Source: Dipteris shenzhenensis (Eukaryota; Polypodiophyta; Polypodiopsida; Gleicheniales). From it: a DNA stretch of 64,000 nt. Shown here one piece after another: positions 45,942 to 59,935 of this stretch; within the stretch, counting starts at the first letter, position 1, and every line of letters starts with the position of its first letter. The position numbers and the translations under genes are program-made. Where the stretch lies: the NCBI GenBank assembly GCA_047967505.1, contig CM106540.1. One strand, 5' to 3'. Under the pieces are notes generated by a model. It was given only the letters and a program-made list of their open reading frames with translations, ran no database searches and was not told where the DNA came from.

Positions 45942-46929
45942 TAGCCGGAAAAGAAACCGAGACCAAAGGCTAGAGACTAAGTATGTCGACGCTCAAAGGC
46001 CATAGAGAAAAGGAGATCACGAGGGCGAAGGGATGTCATAGGGGTGAATAAGGAATTAGAAGTGGAGGGAAGGAAAAGGGAGACTATGACACAAGGGGAA
46101 AGGGAGAGTGGGATGAGAAGCAAGTACATGATAGGAAGAGGAATGTTGATATGTAGACATCAAGGGAAGTGAACCATACTTTATTGGAAAGGAGGGATGA
46201 GAGGGAAATATCAAAATACTAGCTAGGTGGCTTTACAAGAATGAGCGTGTCCCATCAAGGAATTGCCCCTTCCTTTTATAGCCAAAAGAGGGGGTCTCTC
46301 CACATTAATGTATCCTCCCACATGCATGGTGTGTGTGGAAAAGTCTTCCATGTGGGCTAGGTGGGTACGCACTTTCAATTGTGTGCGACAACCCTTTGCC
46401 TCCATTTTCCGCATAAATCAAGCCCCTTATCTCAAGTCTATGATACTCCCTTGGTCTCTTTCCAATTTTATAATAGGTTCAAACCTCTAGGAGGACAAGT
46501 GGAGGGTTGGCACAAGGAATCTTGCCGCCTCATCCTACTTTCCCCATTATTTAACTAGCTCTCTTTGTCCTTCTATACCTCCCCCACATGGGCCTATCCC
46601 ATATGGAGGGAATAACTCAATATAATAGCCATCTCCACCCATTTTATATTGCTTCTCCCATGGACTTTGAGCCATATCTCAATTATTGCATCCTAGGTGG
46701 AGGGGTGGCACATGGAGGAGCCATGCCACCTTGCATTTTATAATATTACTATTATGGATTATGTACAACACACCTTATGGGTCCTCTTACATGGAAGGGT
46801 GGCACATGGTCATGCCTTGCCACCTCAACCTTGGGCCCTATGCACACCATATTTGATTATACTATTGCCACATATACAAACACACATACATATTAATGCC
46901 TTTTTCCTGAAACAATTTTATCCATAACA
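45938..46929 (-). repeat. 3' LTR of the gypsy element
   Basis: The plus-strand left end is TTTTTAGCCGGAAAAG and the right end is TTTATCCATAACA. Read on minus it starts TGTTATGGAT and lies against the purine tract at 46930. Its terminal bases at the left end are not the usual TG, so that boundary is uncertain by a few bases. Confidence 0.88.
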
Positions 46930-46950
46930 GTTCCCCCCCCCAGGCAGGGA
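46930..46950 (-). other. Polypurine tract of the gypsy element
   Basis: Minus-strand CCCTGCCTGGGGGGGGGAAC directly precedes TGTTATGG of the LTR. It contains an uninterrupted run of nine G. Confidence 0.8.
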
Positions 46951-47340
46951 ATGCACCGCATTTCCATGCCTGGGACCATCACGCACAAAGAAAGGCTTGA
47001 GGTAGCGCTTGTTGATCACATTCTTGCCATATGGTTCATGCAGCTCCTAAACTTGTACAGACCCATTGCTACGTTCTTTGATGACTTTGTATGGACCAGC
47101 CCACAATGGCAAAAACTTCTTATCCATTTGGTGGTCCAATCTGTTATCAAAGCATAGCACAACATCCCCCTCAGCAAAGTGTCTTACTCATCCCTTGCGA
47201 ATCTTAGCATCCAATCGGGCCTTTTGTCGATTCTTTTGGATCTCTGTTTGATGTAGTGCAAGGCGTCGGGTCTCATCTAACTTCTCAAGTTGTACCAATC
47301 TGGCCTCTACATGTTCATCTTCTATCATCCTCTGTTCCTG
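46951..47340 (-). pseudogene. Gypsy integrase C-terminal region, out of frame
   Basis: After the pol frame ends at 47325, the adjacent frame continues as the integrase tail. It reads IEDEHVEARLVQLEKLDETR, then HFAEGDVVLCFDNRL, LPLWAGPYKVIKERSNGSV and NVINKRYLKPFF, in the order of the GPY/F domain that follows the catalytic core. A one-base shift at about 47340 and stops near 47185 (TGA) and 47053 (TAG) break it. No chromodomain is encoded before the LTR. Confidence 0.75.
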
Positions 47341-49720
47341 CGCCACAATCTCAAGGCCTGAATCTCTATCTCAAGTGGTAAAACTGCCTCAGTACCATAC
47401 ACCAACTCAAAAGGGGTGTGACCTGTAGATGTTTTATGAGTGATGTTGTAAGCCCACACTGCTTCAGTGACCTTCTGATCCCATTGGCTCCTATTCCCTG
47501 CGGCCATTTTTCCTATGGTTTTACAGAGGAGGCCATTTGTCCGCTCTGTTTGACCCATGGATGCTGGATAATAGATGCTAGAAGTGTGATGATCAATGCC
47601 CATGTGATCCATGAGTAACTCCACTGCTTCATTTAAGAATGGACTCCCATGGTCAGAGACTATCTCCATGGGTGTCCCAAACCTTGTGCAGATACGTTCG
47701 AATATGAAACTTGAAACTGCCTTGCCATTTGCAGCAGAGAGAGCGATAGCTTCAGCCCACTTAGTGACATACTGAGTGGCTACCAAAAGATACTTCTTTT
47801 TGTGGGCAGTCATGGGCAAGGGCCCGACAAAATCTATTCCCCACTTTTGAAACGGATGGATGGACATCACTGGGTGATGTTTCCCGGGACGCAAATCCTT
47901 CCTACCGAAGAATTGACATGGTTCACAGGTTTTGCAATACAAAGTGACATCCTTGAACAATGTCGGCCAATAGTATCCAGCATGTAAAATCTTCTTAGCT
48001 GTATAGTCACTGGCATAGTGGCCTCCACAAAACCCATCATGATAATGCTTCAATACCTTAGGCACTTCATCTGCATCAATGGCCCGTCTGAGTACCCCAT
48101 CCATGCCTTGACGGTACAACACCCCATCAAGGAGGGTGTAGCGCCTACTATCTCTGTGGATCTTCTTTCTCTCATAGCTTGTACTTTCTGAAGGAAAGGA
48201 GAAAGCGGTCAAAAACTTATATATACCACCATACCAAGGATCCCCAACTTCTATGGCTGCTACCAGGGTTACATCAAGGCACTCCTCTAAATCAATCAAA
48301 GCATTCTTCAAGTTGGAACAACCCCCTTTTACAATTTTGAAAGAAAAATCATATTCTTGTAGAACTGCCAACCATTTGGCCAACCGGCCCATGGGATTTG
48401 GTGATTGAAGAACCTGCTTTGTAAGACCAGTGTCAGTGAGTATAAAGAAGGACCTTCTAGCCACATAATGCTTAAATTTCTCAATGCAAAACACCAAAGA
48501 CAAGGCATGCTTGTCGGCCTCTGAATAGCGTCGCTCAGTGTCGAGCAATTGTCGAGAAGCAAATCGAACGGGATACATGAACCGATCCTCCCCTTGCTGG
48601 AGAAGAATACTTGCTAGAGTGTGCTCTCCAAACCCAAGATTGATATAGAAGGTCTTTGACCAGTCTGGATTGCGTAGAATGGGTTCTGAAGCCAGAGCAT
48701 TCTTGATTTGTGCAAACCCATGATCACAATCCTCATTCCAAGAGAAATCAACCCCATCTTTTAATAGCATAGTCATGGGCCGTGTCAAAGCAGCATACTG
48801 ATCAATGAAGCGGCGATAGTATCCTGCTAGATTGACAAATGAGCGTACCTGACGTTTGGTTGTAGGTGGGGAGAGCTTGAGGATGGCTTCTACCTTCTCG
48901 GGGTCAGGTTTGATGCCCTCGGATGAGACAACATGTCCCAATAACCTCCCTTGAGTGGCTCCAATGGTGCATTTCTCAGGGTTGAGACTGCCATTTGCAT
49001 CATTGACCCTTTGGAAGGCCAATCTAACCTTCATGATGTGCTCCTTATGTGATGAGAATATACAAAAATCATCTAAAAACACCTCCAAGAAATCCTTCAA
49101 ATAAGGAGCAAACACCATCTGCATGAATCTTTGAAAGGTGGCAGGAGCATTGGTGAGGCCAAATGGCATTACTTTGAATGCAAATGTCCCCCAGGGTGTG
49201 GCAAATGTGGTTTTAAGCACATCTTCCTCGGCAATTCTGATTTGATAAAACCCAGAGTAACCATCACAGAAAGTATACATCTCATGTCCACTTACCTTCT
49301 CAAGAATGAGGTCTTGAAAGGGTAGAGGATGATGATCCCTCTTGGTGGCAGCATTGAGCTTCTTATAGTCGATGCAGACCCGCCACTTGTTTTTCTTTGG
49401 GATGACTACCACTGGTGAAACCCATTTAGTATTGTGAACCGGAACAATAAACCCAGCCTCTACAAGCTTCTGCAACTCTGATCGCAAAGCGTCGGTCTGT
49501 AGGGGCCCTAATCTCCGATACTTCTGAGCCACAGGCTTTGCATCAGGCTTCAGCTCTATCTTGTGCTCTATGGCCGTCACATGGCGAAGGTGGTGGTAGC
49601 TAGTTGCAAAGAGGTCAGGGAAATCTTTGAACATTTCAAGAAACTCATCTTTCTCACCTGGAGTGAGGTCTGGAGAAAGCATTGATTCGAGCTGTTGAGG
49701 ACTAGCTGTTATCTTTTCTG
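47325..49720 (-). CDS. Gypsy Pol: reverse transcriptase, RNase H and integrase
   Basis: A long open frame; Pol homology starts about 49720 (VSPTLPPAEKITAS). RT shows KYRRLGPLQTDALRSELQ, WVSPVVVIPKK, RVCIDYKKLNAAT, PFGLTNAPATFQR and the active site FLDDF. RNase H follows (FASRQLLDTERRYSEADKHA) but its first catalytic position reads YINLGFG instead of an Asp, so it is doubtful. Integrase has the HHCC finger (HDGFCGGHYA, CKTCEPCQ) and catalytic segments GIDFVGP, VSDHGSPF and GQTERTNG. The protein copies and inserts the element. It overlaps gag by about 240 nt in a different frame (+1 relative to gag). The integrase end is frameshifted, so this copy is probably not fully active. Confidence 0.92.
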
Positions 49721-51553
49721 CAGGTGGCAGGGTCGGAGACACCCCCATCATGTACTTCCTCCTCTGAGAATTCCTCCCCCCCGTCTGATTCTTCCATGGA
49801 CTCAGACACTGAAGATGAGAGAGTATCACTGTCATGCTCCTCTTCTTCTTCCGGTTCCATGGCACCAGGTTGCACAGGGATTTTCTCCTTGGAAGCACCA
49901 AAAGACATGTGTCCTGTCTTCCAATAGCTGACTGCATCACTTTTTCTCAACCATGGTCTCCCGAGTATGGCAGGGTAACTTCTGCCTGTATCTTCAATGT
50001 CCACTACATAGAAATTGACAGTGGTGGTCAGCCCGTTGATAGTGATGGGCAAATCCTCAATGACTCCCATGGTGGCGAGTCGTCGACCATTTGCTACCTT
50101 GATTCGAGTGGAGGAACGCCTTGTACATTTCAAATTCAATTTCTTCATGATGCGGGGCACCATGATATTACATGCAGCTCCCCCATCAACACACACATTT
50201 TTGACACGGCAATTATCTATGATGATATCTACTGTGTGTGGGTGCCGATCAATTTCTTCAGAGATAGAAGATACCTCTCGTACCTTTCCCTTTTTCTTGC
50301 TCTTCCTTGTTGAGAGACCTTGCTGCAGCTCACGTCTCACCTTAGGGCTTAATGCTATTAGTTGAGGGAGTGTGATGGTCAAAGAACGATGAGCAAGGTC
50401 TTGAATGACCGAATAGTCCTCTTGCCCTGAGCCGATGGGAAAATCCGAGGGTGACCACTTACTCCTGCGAGATCTTTTAGACACCTTCTTCCTGGGGCAG
50501 CCCGGTCCACGGTTTAGAGAGGGGTCCGAGGTAGCACGAGTTCTTTTCCCGAGATCAAGGATCTCCACATCAGAATCCTCAGTGCCCGACTCACTTAGAA
50601 GATTCACCCTTGGAATATTGGGGCATTCTGTGCGATAATGACCCTTCTGGTGGCACTCGTAGCATACAACATTAGCACGATCTCTTGGAGGGCGGTTGGC
50701 TTGATTTCTGATGCCCACCATCTGAAGCCGAAGATCATTCAGGGCCTTGGCTAGGTCATTGACTCCAGGTTCTATTGCAGGGGGGGCCTCTTTAGTTGGA
50801 GGGGCCACGGGAGTAGAGAGGAGGGGAGCTCGTGGGCGAGGCTGGGGAAATCTTCGAGGCGGAGGATGAGGATATCCACCTTGTTGAGGGTAAACATCTA
50901 AGGGAGGACCATACATCTGAGGTGGAGGCGGTGGATACATCCCTGAGGGGTGGGGGTATGCCCCTGAGTTAGACCCCGCAGGTTGTTGTTGCAGGAATGG
51001 AGGGGGATGCGGAGGGACAATCGTCTTCTTTGAAGCGGGGTCAGACTGAACTTTGTCAAACTTTTGAGCAATCTCATGTGCTAGCACCATAGTTTCTGGA
51101 TTCTCCCATTTAAGCTTGAGGCGGAATTCATCCCTCGCTCCTGCTACAAGGTAGCCCAGCACATGCTGAGTCATTCCAGCACGAAATCCGGCATTGTCCT
51201 CCTGTGTGGCAATCAAACGGTCCAGGAGCACGGCCGCTCGATCCACATATCGACGCACCGTCTCACCTTCTGACTGCTTCAAATTTGCCACCTGCAGGTA
51301 CACATTCTCCGGCTCCTCTTCTTTGCCGAAATACTCAATCATTGCTGCTGTCAACCTTGGCCAGCTTTGGCGAACATCTTCGGTTTGCTTCTCATACCAC
51401 ACTTGAGCCAAAACCTTCTAGAAATGTGGGGAGAACCAATAGCCATCTATCTTCAGTAAGAAAGTTGAGAGAGACACAACGGCGTTTGAAAGCCACAAGA
51501 TACTCATTTGGATTTTCTTCTACCCGCCCACAAAACACGGGAATGTCAGCCAT
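49702..51553 (-). pseudogene. Gypsy Gag and protease
   Basis: A 569-residue frame (51411-49702) has the retrotransposon Gag core (WYEKQTEDVRQSWPRLTAAM, VRRYVDRAAVLLDRL), a proline/tyrosine/glutamine-rich middle, a zinc knuckle CYECHQKGHYRTEC (about 50630-50670) and a retropepsin-like segment CVDGGAACNIMVP (about 50150-50200). The protease site is DGGA where DTGA or DSGA is usual. Gag probably began at ATG 51553: MADIPVFCGRVEENPNEYLV, then LTEDRWLLVLPTFLEG, reads in another frame and meets the main frame at about 51415. A one-base shift has therefore cut off the N-terminus. The frame ends EEEVHDGGVS and passes to Pol by a +1 change. Confidence 0.88.
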
Positions 51554-51910
51554 GCTTGGAAGATGGGAAAGAGGGGCTTATCTATGGACGAAAAATAGTA
51601 AGAGGAAGCTTGAACTGAAAATCGGGTGAAGATACATCCAAAAAGCACACATAGGCAGCGTAAGGTGTCACTGGTGTAGTGTGAAATATTACACGAGAAG
51701 AATCTTCAGCATAGAATAGCACATAGACTATCTTAAAAGGACCAATCCTCATGATATCACTTTGATCATTACACACGAGGGTTAGAGGTGCGGCGTCGCA
51801 TGAGGTTGTTCATCAAGGCAAACAAGAATGCCATGACAAATGTCAATAGTTAGAGAGCTTGCACATCACCTTCAGCTTCTTCCAGTTCTTGTAGTCACCA
51901 TTCTATTTCT
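51554..51910 (-). other. Gypsy spacer between the extra region and gag
   Basis: About 350 bp without a recognised domain; one 64-codon minus-strand frame (51776-51582) is unassigned. Confidence 0.4.
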
Positions 51911-53145
51911 TCAAGGGGTGTGCGGTCTGGCATCCTTCTTTTGAGCAATGTCCTTGAGAACCCTCCTGATGGTCTGCCGAAGTCGATGAACTCGTATCAA
52001 GTAGGCCCAACACTTAGTTTCATGATGACCACAACCTTTGCATTCCTTACAAATGATCACCCTCCTTCGTGGCTTGCGGCTTGGTTGGGGTGGCGCTTCC
52101 ACTCGCGTCATGCGTGATTGAAATACAAGCTTCACGTGCCAAGAAATCAGCAACAAGATTTCGAGCTCGAGGGATATGCTAAATTTTTACCTCTTCAAAT
52201 TGGTTGCAAAGTTCCAAGGCTTGTTGATGTCGTGGAACCAAGCCTTTGCTCTGCACCTTCCACCTTCCACTAACTTGTTCACACACTAGTTGAGAATCTC
52301 CTTGCACCTCCAATTGCTTGGCATGATGTTCTTGTACCTTTTGTAGCCCAAAAATGAGCGCCGAGTACTCAGCTTGATTGCAAGTACTTGCGGGCGAAGA
52401 ATTGCTGTAACAAAACTCCTCACCACTCGGTGAAGTGAGCTTCACACCCACGCCAGCTGCCTTGGTCGAAGGTTTGTAAGCTCCATCAAATTGAAGAATC
52501 CAAGATGTCATCACACCAAGACGAGAATTCGGACATCCCAAGTTTCTCGGTAGTCCAAGATAGGTAGGAGGAGAGGGTGGGGAGAATTCAACACTTGAGC
52601 CAAACGTTCAGCACCAAATAAACTTGCAATTCTTTGTTGATAGTTTATCTTAAGCCCAAAAAGAATTACAATTTGAAGCTCGAAATGAGGCACAAAAGGC
52701 TGATTAGGTACAAATGGATTCCTTGGTCGAAACATTACCAACCATAGCCAAGGCCTAGAAACCTTTGTAATGAGATTGTGAAATGACCATTCAGGATGAG
52801 CTTTTCCACAGGAATCAACAAGCAGATGCGCCAAATCTCCCCCCAAGCTTGGGGAACATCCCACCCTTCGAAGAAGGAAACCGTTTTGATTACCTCTGAA
52901 GCAGCAAGTAGTTCGATCACCGCACAATGAGTAGAAGTAAAGTCAAAATCCTCCCAGCGTATCAGTAGTTCGTCACCCTGAATCATCCATGGTGTGTCAT
53001 TCCACCCATCATCACCATCGATAATGCACTGGACAATCAGCCGTTGAAGGTCGACATGAAGATCAAGGAATACATCTCGTGCATTGGTAGCCGTAAGGTG
53101 CGGAGGAACAGGCACCAATTCCTTAAACGCGTCGAGAAGTGACAT
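51911..53145 (-). pseudogene. Extra region of the gypsy element: RNase H domain plus zinc knuckle
   Basis: Reading minus from 53145: an unrecognised N-terminal part (MSLLDAFKELVPVPPHLTAT, FFEGWDVPQAWGEIW), a frame change near 52740-52790, a second near 52520, then a clear RNase H domain. It reads WILQFDGAYKPSTKAAGVGV (first Asp), NQAEYSALIFGLQ (Glu), GDSQLVCEQVSGRW (Asp), and after a TAG at 52177, HIPRARNLVADFLAREA. The pattern is that of RVT_3-type (archaeal-like) RNase H, not the gypsy RNase H in Pol. It ends with CKECKGCGHHETKC, a CX2CX4HX4C knuckle (about 52010-52055), in another frame. Direction agrees with gag-pol, and the region lies inside the LTRs, so it belongs to this element. In known plant Tat elements a second RNase H lies beside RT, not upstream of gag. 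Confidence 0.72.
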
Positions 53146-53715
53146 AAATGTCCACCCTTCTCGTGAGGCGTGCGTCCGTGAAGTGGGCTTGGAGAAGTTC
53201 AGAATTGGCGATCTAGCTAGAGAAGTGGATAGAGAACATAAAATGAAATATTTTTGCTTTTTACAACAAGAGCAAACTCCTTATGGTTAAAGAGTTACAG
53301 CTCCCGCAATTTCAATATATGAACAAAAATCATTACATTTTTACCACTTCCAACTTGTTGGCCCAATGATAAGACTTTCTTTTGTGAAGGGGGAGGTCTT
53401 GGGTTCCAATCCTCCTCTTTAATAAAAAGAGAGGAGAGGAGAGGAGAAGGAGAAGAGAAAGAGAAGAAGAAGAAGAGAAGAGATAGGGGGGGCGTGGGAT
53501 CTGCTGTTACTCTTTTGCAGGGGCTCAGGAAACAGAGCAGTCCAGAGAACTGTCGCGCGGAAAACTGTCCGCAACCAGAAGTCGCAGCAGTCCAGAGAAC
53601 TAAAGCGCAGGAGACGCACGAAGCGAATGCACACGCAGTAGCTTAGAAAGAGCACAGATGGTATAGTTTTGTTGATGTAACCCGTACGAATAGAAGATTC
53701 GCCAACAGCCGTGGA
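53146..53715 (-). other. Gypsy leader
   Basis: Untranslated region between 5' LTR and the extra region. 53424-53490 is a GGAGA/AGAAG purine repeat. No gene. Confidence 0.5.
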
Positions 53716-53740
53716 GATTCGAATCCCAGCAGCCACACCA
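53716..53740 (-). other. Primer-binding site of the gypsy element
   Basis: Minus strand starts TGGTGTGGCTGCTGGG and continues TTCGAATC three to four bases from the LTR. On the plus strand this is a tRNA-like 3' end with a TTCGAAT T-loop sequence and terminal CCA. The complementarity therefore appears to extend through the acceptor stem into the T-arm. I could not assign the tRNA species. Confidence 0.65.
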
Positions 53741-53743
53741 AAA

Positions 53744-54735
53744 CTTTTAGCCGGAAAAGAAACCGAGACCAAAGGCTAGAGACTAAGTATGGCGACGCTC
53801 AAAGGCCATAGAGAAAAGGAGATCACGAGGGCGAAGGGATGTCATAGGGGTGAATAAGGAATTAGAAGTGGAGGGAAGGAAAAGGGAGACTATGACACAA
53901 GGGGAAAGGGAGAGTGGGATGAGAAGCAAGTACATGATAGGAAGAGGAATGTTGATATGTAGACATCAAGGGAAGTGAACCATACTTTATTGGAAAGGAG
54001 GGATGAGAGGGAAATATCAAAATACTAGCTAGGTGGCTTTACAAGAATGAGTGTGTCCCATCAAGGAATCGCCCCTTCCTTTTATAGCCAAAAGAGGGGG
54101 TCTCTCCGCATTAATGTATCCTCCCACATGCATGGTGTGTGTGGAAAAGTCTTCCATGTGGGCTAGTTGGGTACGCACTCTCAATTGTGTGCGACAACCC
54201 TTTGCCTCCATTTTCTGCATAAATCAAGCCCCTTATCTCAAGTCTATGATACTCCCTTGGTCTCTTTCCAATTTTATAATAGGTTCAAACCTCTAGGAGG
54301 ACAAGTGGAGGGTTGGCACAAGGAATCTTGCCGCCTCATCCTACTTTCCCCATTATTTAACTAGCTCTCTTTGTCCTTCTATACCTCCCCCACATGGGCC
54401 TATCCCATATGGAGGGAATAACTCAATATAATAGCCATCTCCACCCATTTTATATTGCTTCTCCCATGGACTTTGAGCCATATCTCAATTATTGCATCCT
54501 AGGTGGAGGGGTGGCACATGGAGGAGCCATGCCACCTTGCATTTTATAATATTACTATTATGGATTATGTACAACACACCTTATGGGTCCTCTTACATGG
54601 AAGGGTGGCACATGGTCATGCCTTGCCACCTCAACCTTGGGCCCTATGCACACCATATTTGATTATACTATTGCCACATATACAAACACACATACATATT
54701 AATGCCTTTTTCCTGAAACAATTTTATCCATAACA
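53744..54735 (-). repeat. 5' LTR of the gypsy element
   Basis: Collinear with 45938-46929 over its full length without indels that I could see. About seven substitutions were noted, for example in the segments following GTAAGTATG, TGAG and GGAAT. Right end is CCATAACA, then the GT microsatellite. Confidence 0.92.
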
Positions 54736-57960
<3,225 letters not shown>

Positions 57961-58201
57961 TTAAGTAAATGTAATTTAGGAATTCTCAAACTGTTATATC
58001 TGAAATGATAACCTGTCAACTTCAAAGCATTAGAGTTACTATGACAATGTCAATTGCAAAGATCAAAATCATTCTTATAACTGAAAATAAAAATCAAAAA
58101 CATGGAGTACATAGTTGGTTCAAAATATTGAGTACTTTCTTGGGAATTTCAACTTCCAAGACAACTGAAAAGAGAAGGAGCAAATGCTCATTACATAAGT
58201 A
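57961..58201. other. Spacer, no gene recognised
   Basis: AT-rich unique-looking sequence between the fold-back array and the minus-strand gene. Confidence 0.4.
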
Positions 58202-59935
58202 GTGTCACTCAAGCTCGTTTTTAGTAGCAATAAAACCAGTCACCATCCCAAACATATTGGTTAGAAAACGTCCCTCCAGTTTCTTTGTGAACAACTGAGA
58301 CATAAGGAACTGGGTGTTCTCCTCAAGTAGCTGTATGAATGGAGTAGGTAGTTGAAGCACCTTGTCAACTATAGCATCCTTTAGAGTGATCTCAATTTCA
58401 GCTCCATCCACTATTGTAATGATACCTTTAATCTTTGGTATTTTCAGGAGGGCTATATGTATGTCACATGACATGTAGAATACTTTATCAAGCTGTCTAG
58501 AAATAGAATATTGATAGTAGCTCTAGTATATGTGGAAGCATAACTTTATTGAAAGCTAGAACAAAGGACTTAATAAAAACACTCATTTTCTTGAATGAGT
58601 ACACACATGGTTACCATAACCAATTTGCTGAATGTGTGTAAGAAAAACCCTTAACAGCCTAGCTACGAGAGATGGATTTTTAATGGAGCTATTATAGTAG
58701 CATCCAACATGTTAAGGGCAATTGGCTGTGTGTTCCTCTTGACACCCACATTTCTTAAAATAAATTAACACTTTCCAATTGTCTTAAAACGGTCAGCAAC
58801 CTTCAAGTAATTTGACCTTCTATTGCTCCAAAAGGTAAGCTAAGACAAGATTCATTTAATAACAAAATTCAGGATAAGGTATAACAGAAAATATACTAAT
58901 ACACCATCAAACAAATCAAATCACTTACTGTGATAAGATCATCAGCCAAAGCTCCATCGCCTATTATGAGCTCATCTCTTTGCTTGAACGAAGTTCCCGA
59001 CTTGATAATAGTAACAGCCAAAGTCGCTAATGGCAATTGATTTCCTTCTCCTTTAGTGATCAAATCCTTGCACGCTTCCTTATGCTTAGAAATAGAATGA
59101 TCGAGAAAGAAATATGGCTCAACAACAAAGTTTGGAATTCTATGAAGACGAGTAGAGGGATCAAATGTCAATGTATAATCTTATGTCCCTCCACCATTCC
59201 TAACATTCTTGACACACACGGAGAAGTTTACTCCACGAACGCAATCCCCTACATTCAAAGTCTTCACAAAATCCACATAGTAGACTTCATCTATATGGAG
59301 AGTTATGCACCCAATACCCTTCCTATCCACTTAGTCAACTTTGAGGGCTTTTGGGTAGGAGACATTTTGCAACATATAAGTACCACACTTATTTAATACT
59401 TTCCCTTCAAAAACCCCATTCTTAATGCACAAATCTATATCCTGAACAAACAATGGCTTCTGATTGGGATGCAAAGCAGGCAAAGGTTTCTCATCCTCAA
59501 TCCAATCTTGAGCATATAAGTACCATACTTATTTAATACTTTCCCTTCAGAAACCCCATTCTTAATGCACAAATCTATATCCTGAACAAACAATGGCTTC
59601 TGATTGGGATGCAAAGCAGGCAAAGGTTTCTCATCCTCAATCCAATCTTGAGCTAGACCAACTCCAGGAAACAGGTCTACATGGCAAGTAGGATTGGATG
59701 CTTCCCCCAAAAAGGTTAAGTGTTTTTGGCTTCTTATCTTCACTAACAGACTTATCTGAGGAAGGCCTCTTAATAGATTGTCTATAACTAGGAGATCCTC
59801 TCATAGATGGAGGTGGGGATGCAACTAAAAGAGACGCAACACCATGCAACACAGAGGGACTAGTACTGTGATTTGTAATAGGAGATGTTTCATTGGTCAA
59901 CAAAGGAGTTGCTTTTTTCTCAACATGAACCTGAT
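58202..59935 (-). pseudogene. Unrecognised multi-exon gene, degenerate
   Basis: Minus-strand coding-like sequence starts after an acceptor (TTTTTGCATAG, then CAGATCAGG at 59935). It has a serine/proline-rich section with a basic stretch (SIKRPSSDKSVSEDKKPKTL), then LFPGVGLAQDWIEDEKPLP and LFVQDIDLCIKNGVSEGKVL. Further on come IDEVYYVDFVKTLNVGDCVR and FVVEPYFFLDHSISKHKEAC, to a donor GTAAGT at 58928. A second exon from about 58490 (LDKVFYMSCDIHIALLKIPK) ends ATKNELE, stop at 58205. The layout of short beta-strand-like segments recalls an OB-fold or plant DNA-binding protein, but I recognise no family. Lesions are a frame change at about 59700, an in-frame 125-bp duplication, and stops near 59330 and 59180. 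A first exon may lie near 60838 (MANSEGSLCSQ) but is not proven. Confidence 0.45.
59397..59645. repeat. Tandem duplication of about 124 bp inside an exon
   Basis: The block from CTTATTTAATACTTTCCCTT through CAATCCAATCTTGAGC occurs at about 59389 and again at about 59529, nearly identical, each preceded by ATATAAGTACCA. It duplicates part of the minus-strand reading DIDLCIKNGVSEG and disrupts the frame, since a second copy of WIEDEKPLP-type sequence appears in another frame. Confidence 0.8.

Larger units (their letters stand above)
45938..54735 (-). mobile_element. Ty3/gypsy retrotransposon, full length, recent insertion
   Basis: 8.8 kb bounded by two LTRs of about 992 bp that differ at only about seven positions by eye (roughly 0.7 percent). 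Direction is minus: 5' LTR at the right, then primer site, an extra RNase H/zinc-knuckle region, gag-protease, RT-RNase H-integrase, purine tract and 3' LTR at the left. Both outer flanks begin GTGTG (45933-45937 and 54736-54740), consistent with a 5-bp duplication. The target is itself a GT microsatellite, so this proves little. No chromodomain was seen. The FLDDF form of the RT box and the integrase phrase WGIDFVGP suggest an Athila/Tat-like clade. Several lesions remain despite the young LTRs. Confidence 0.93.

Noticed and set aside
53711-53740. tRNA gene end (TTCGAAT and CCA)
   Set aside because: No matching T-stem or upstream cloverleaf is present, and nuclear tRNA genes do not encode CCA. 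Its position next to the LTR makes it a primer-binding site.
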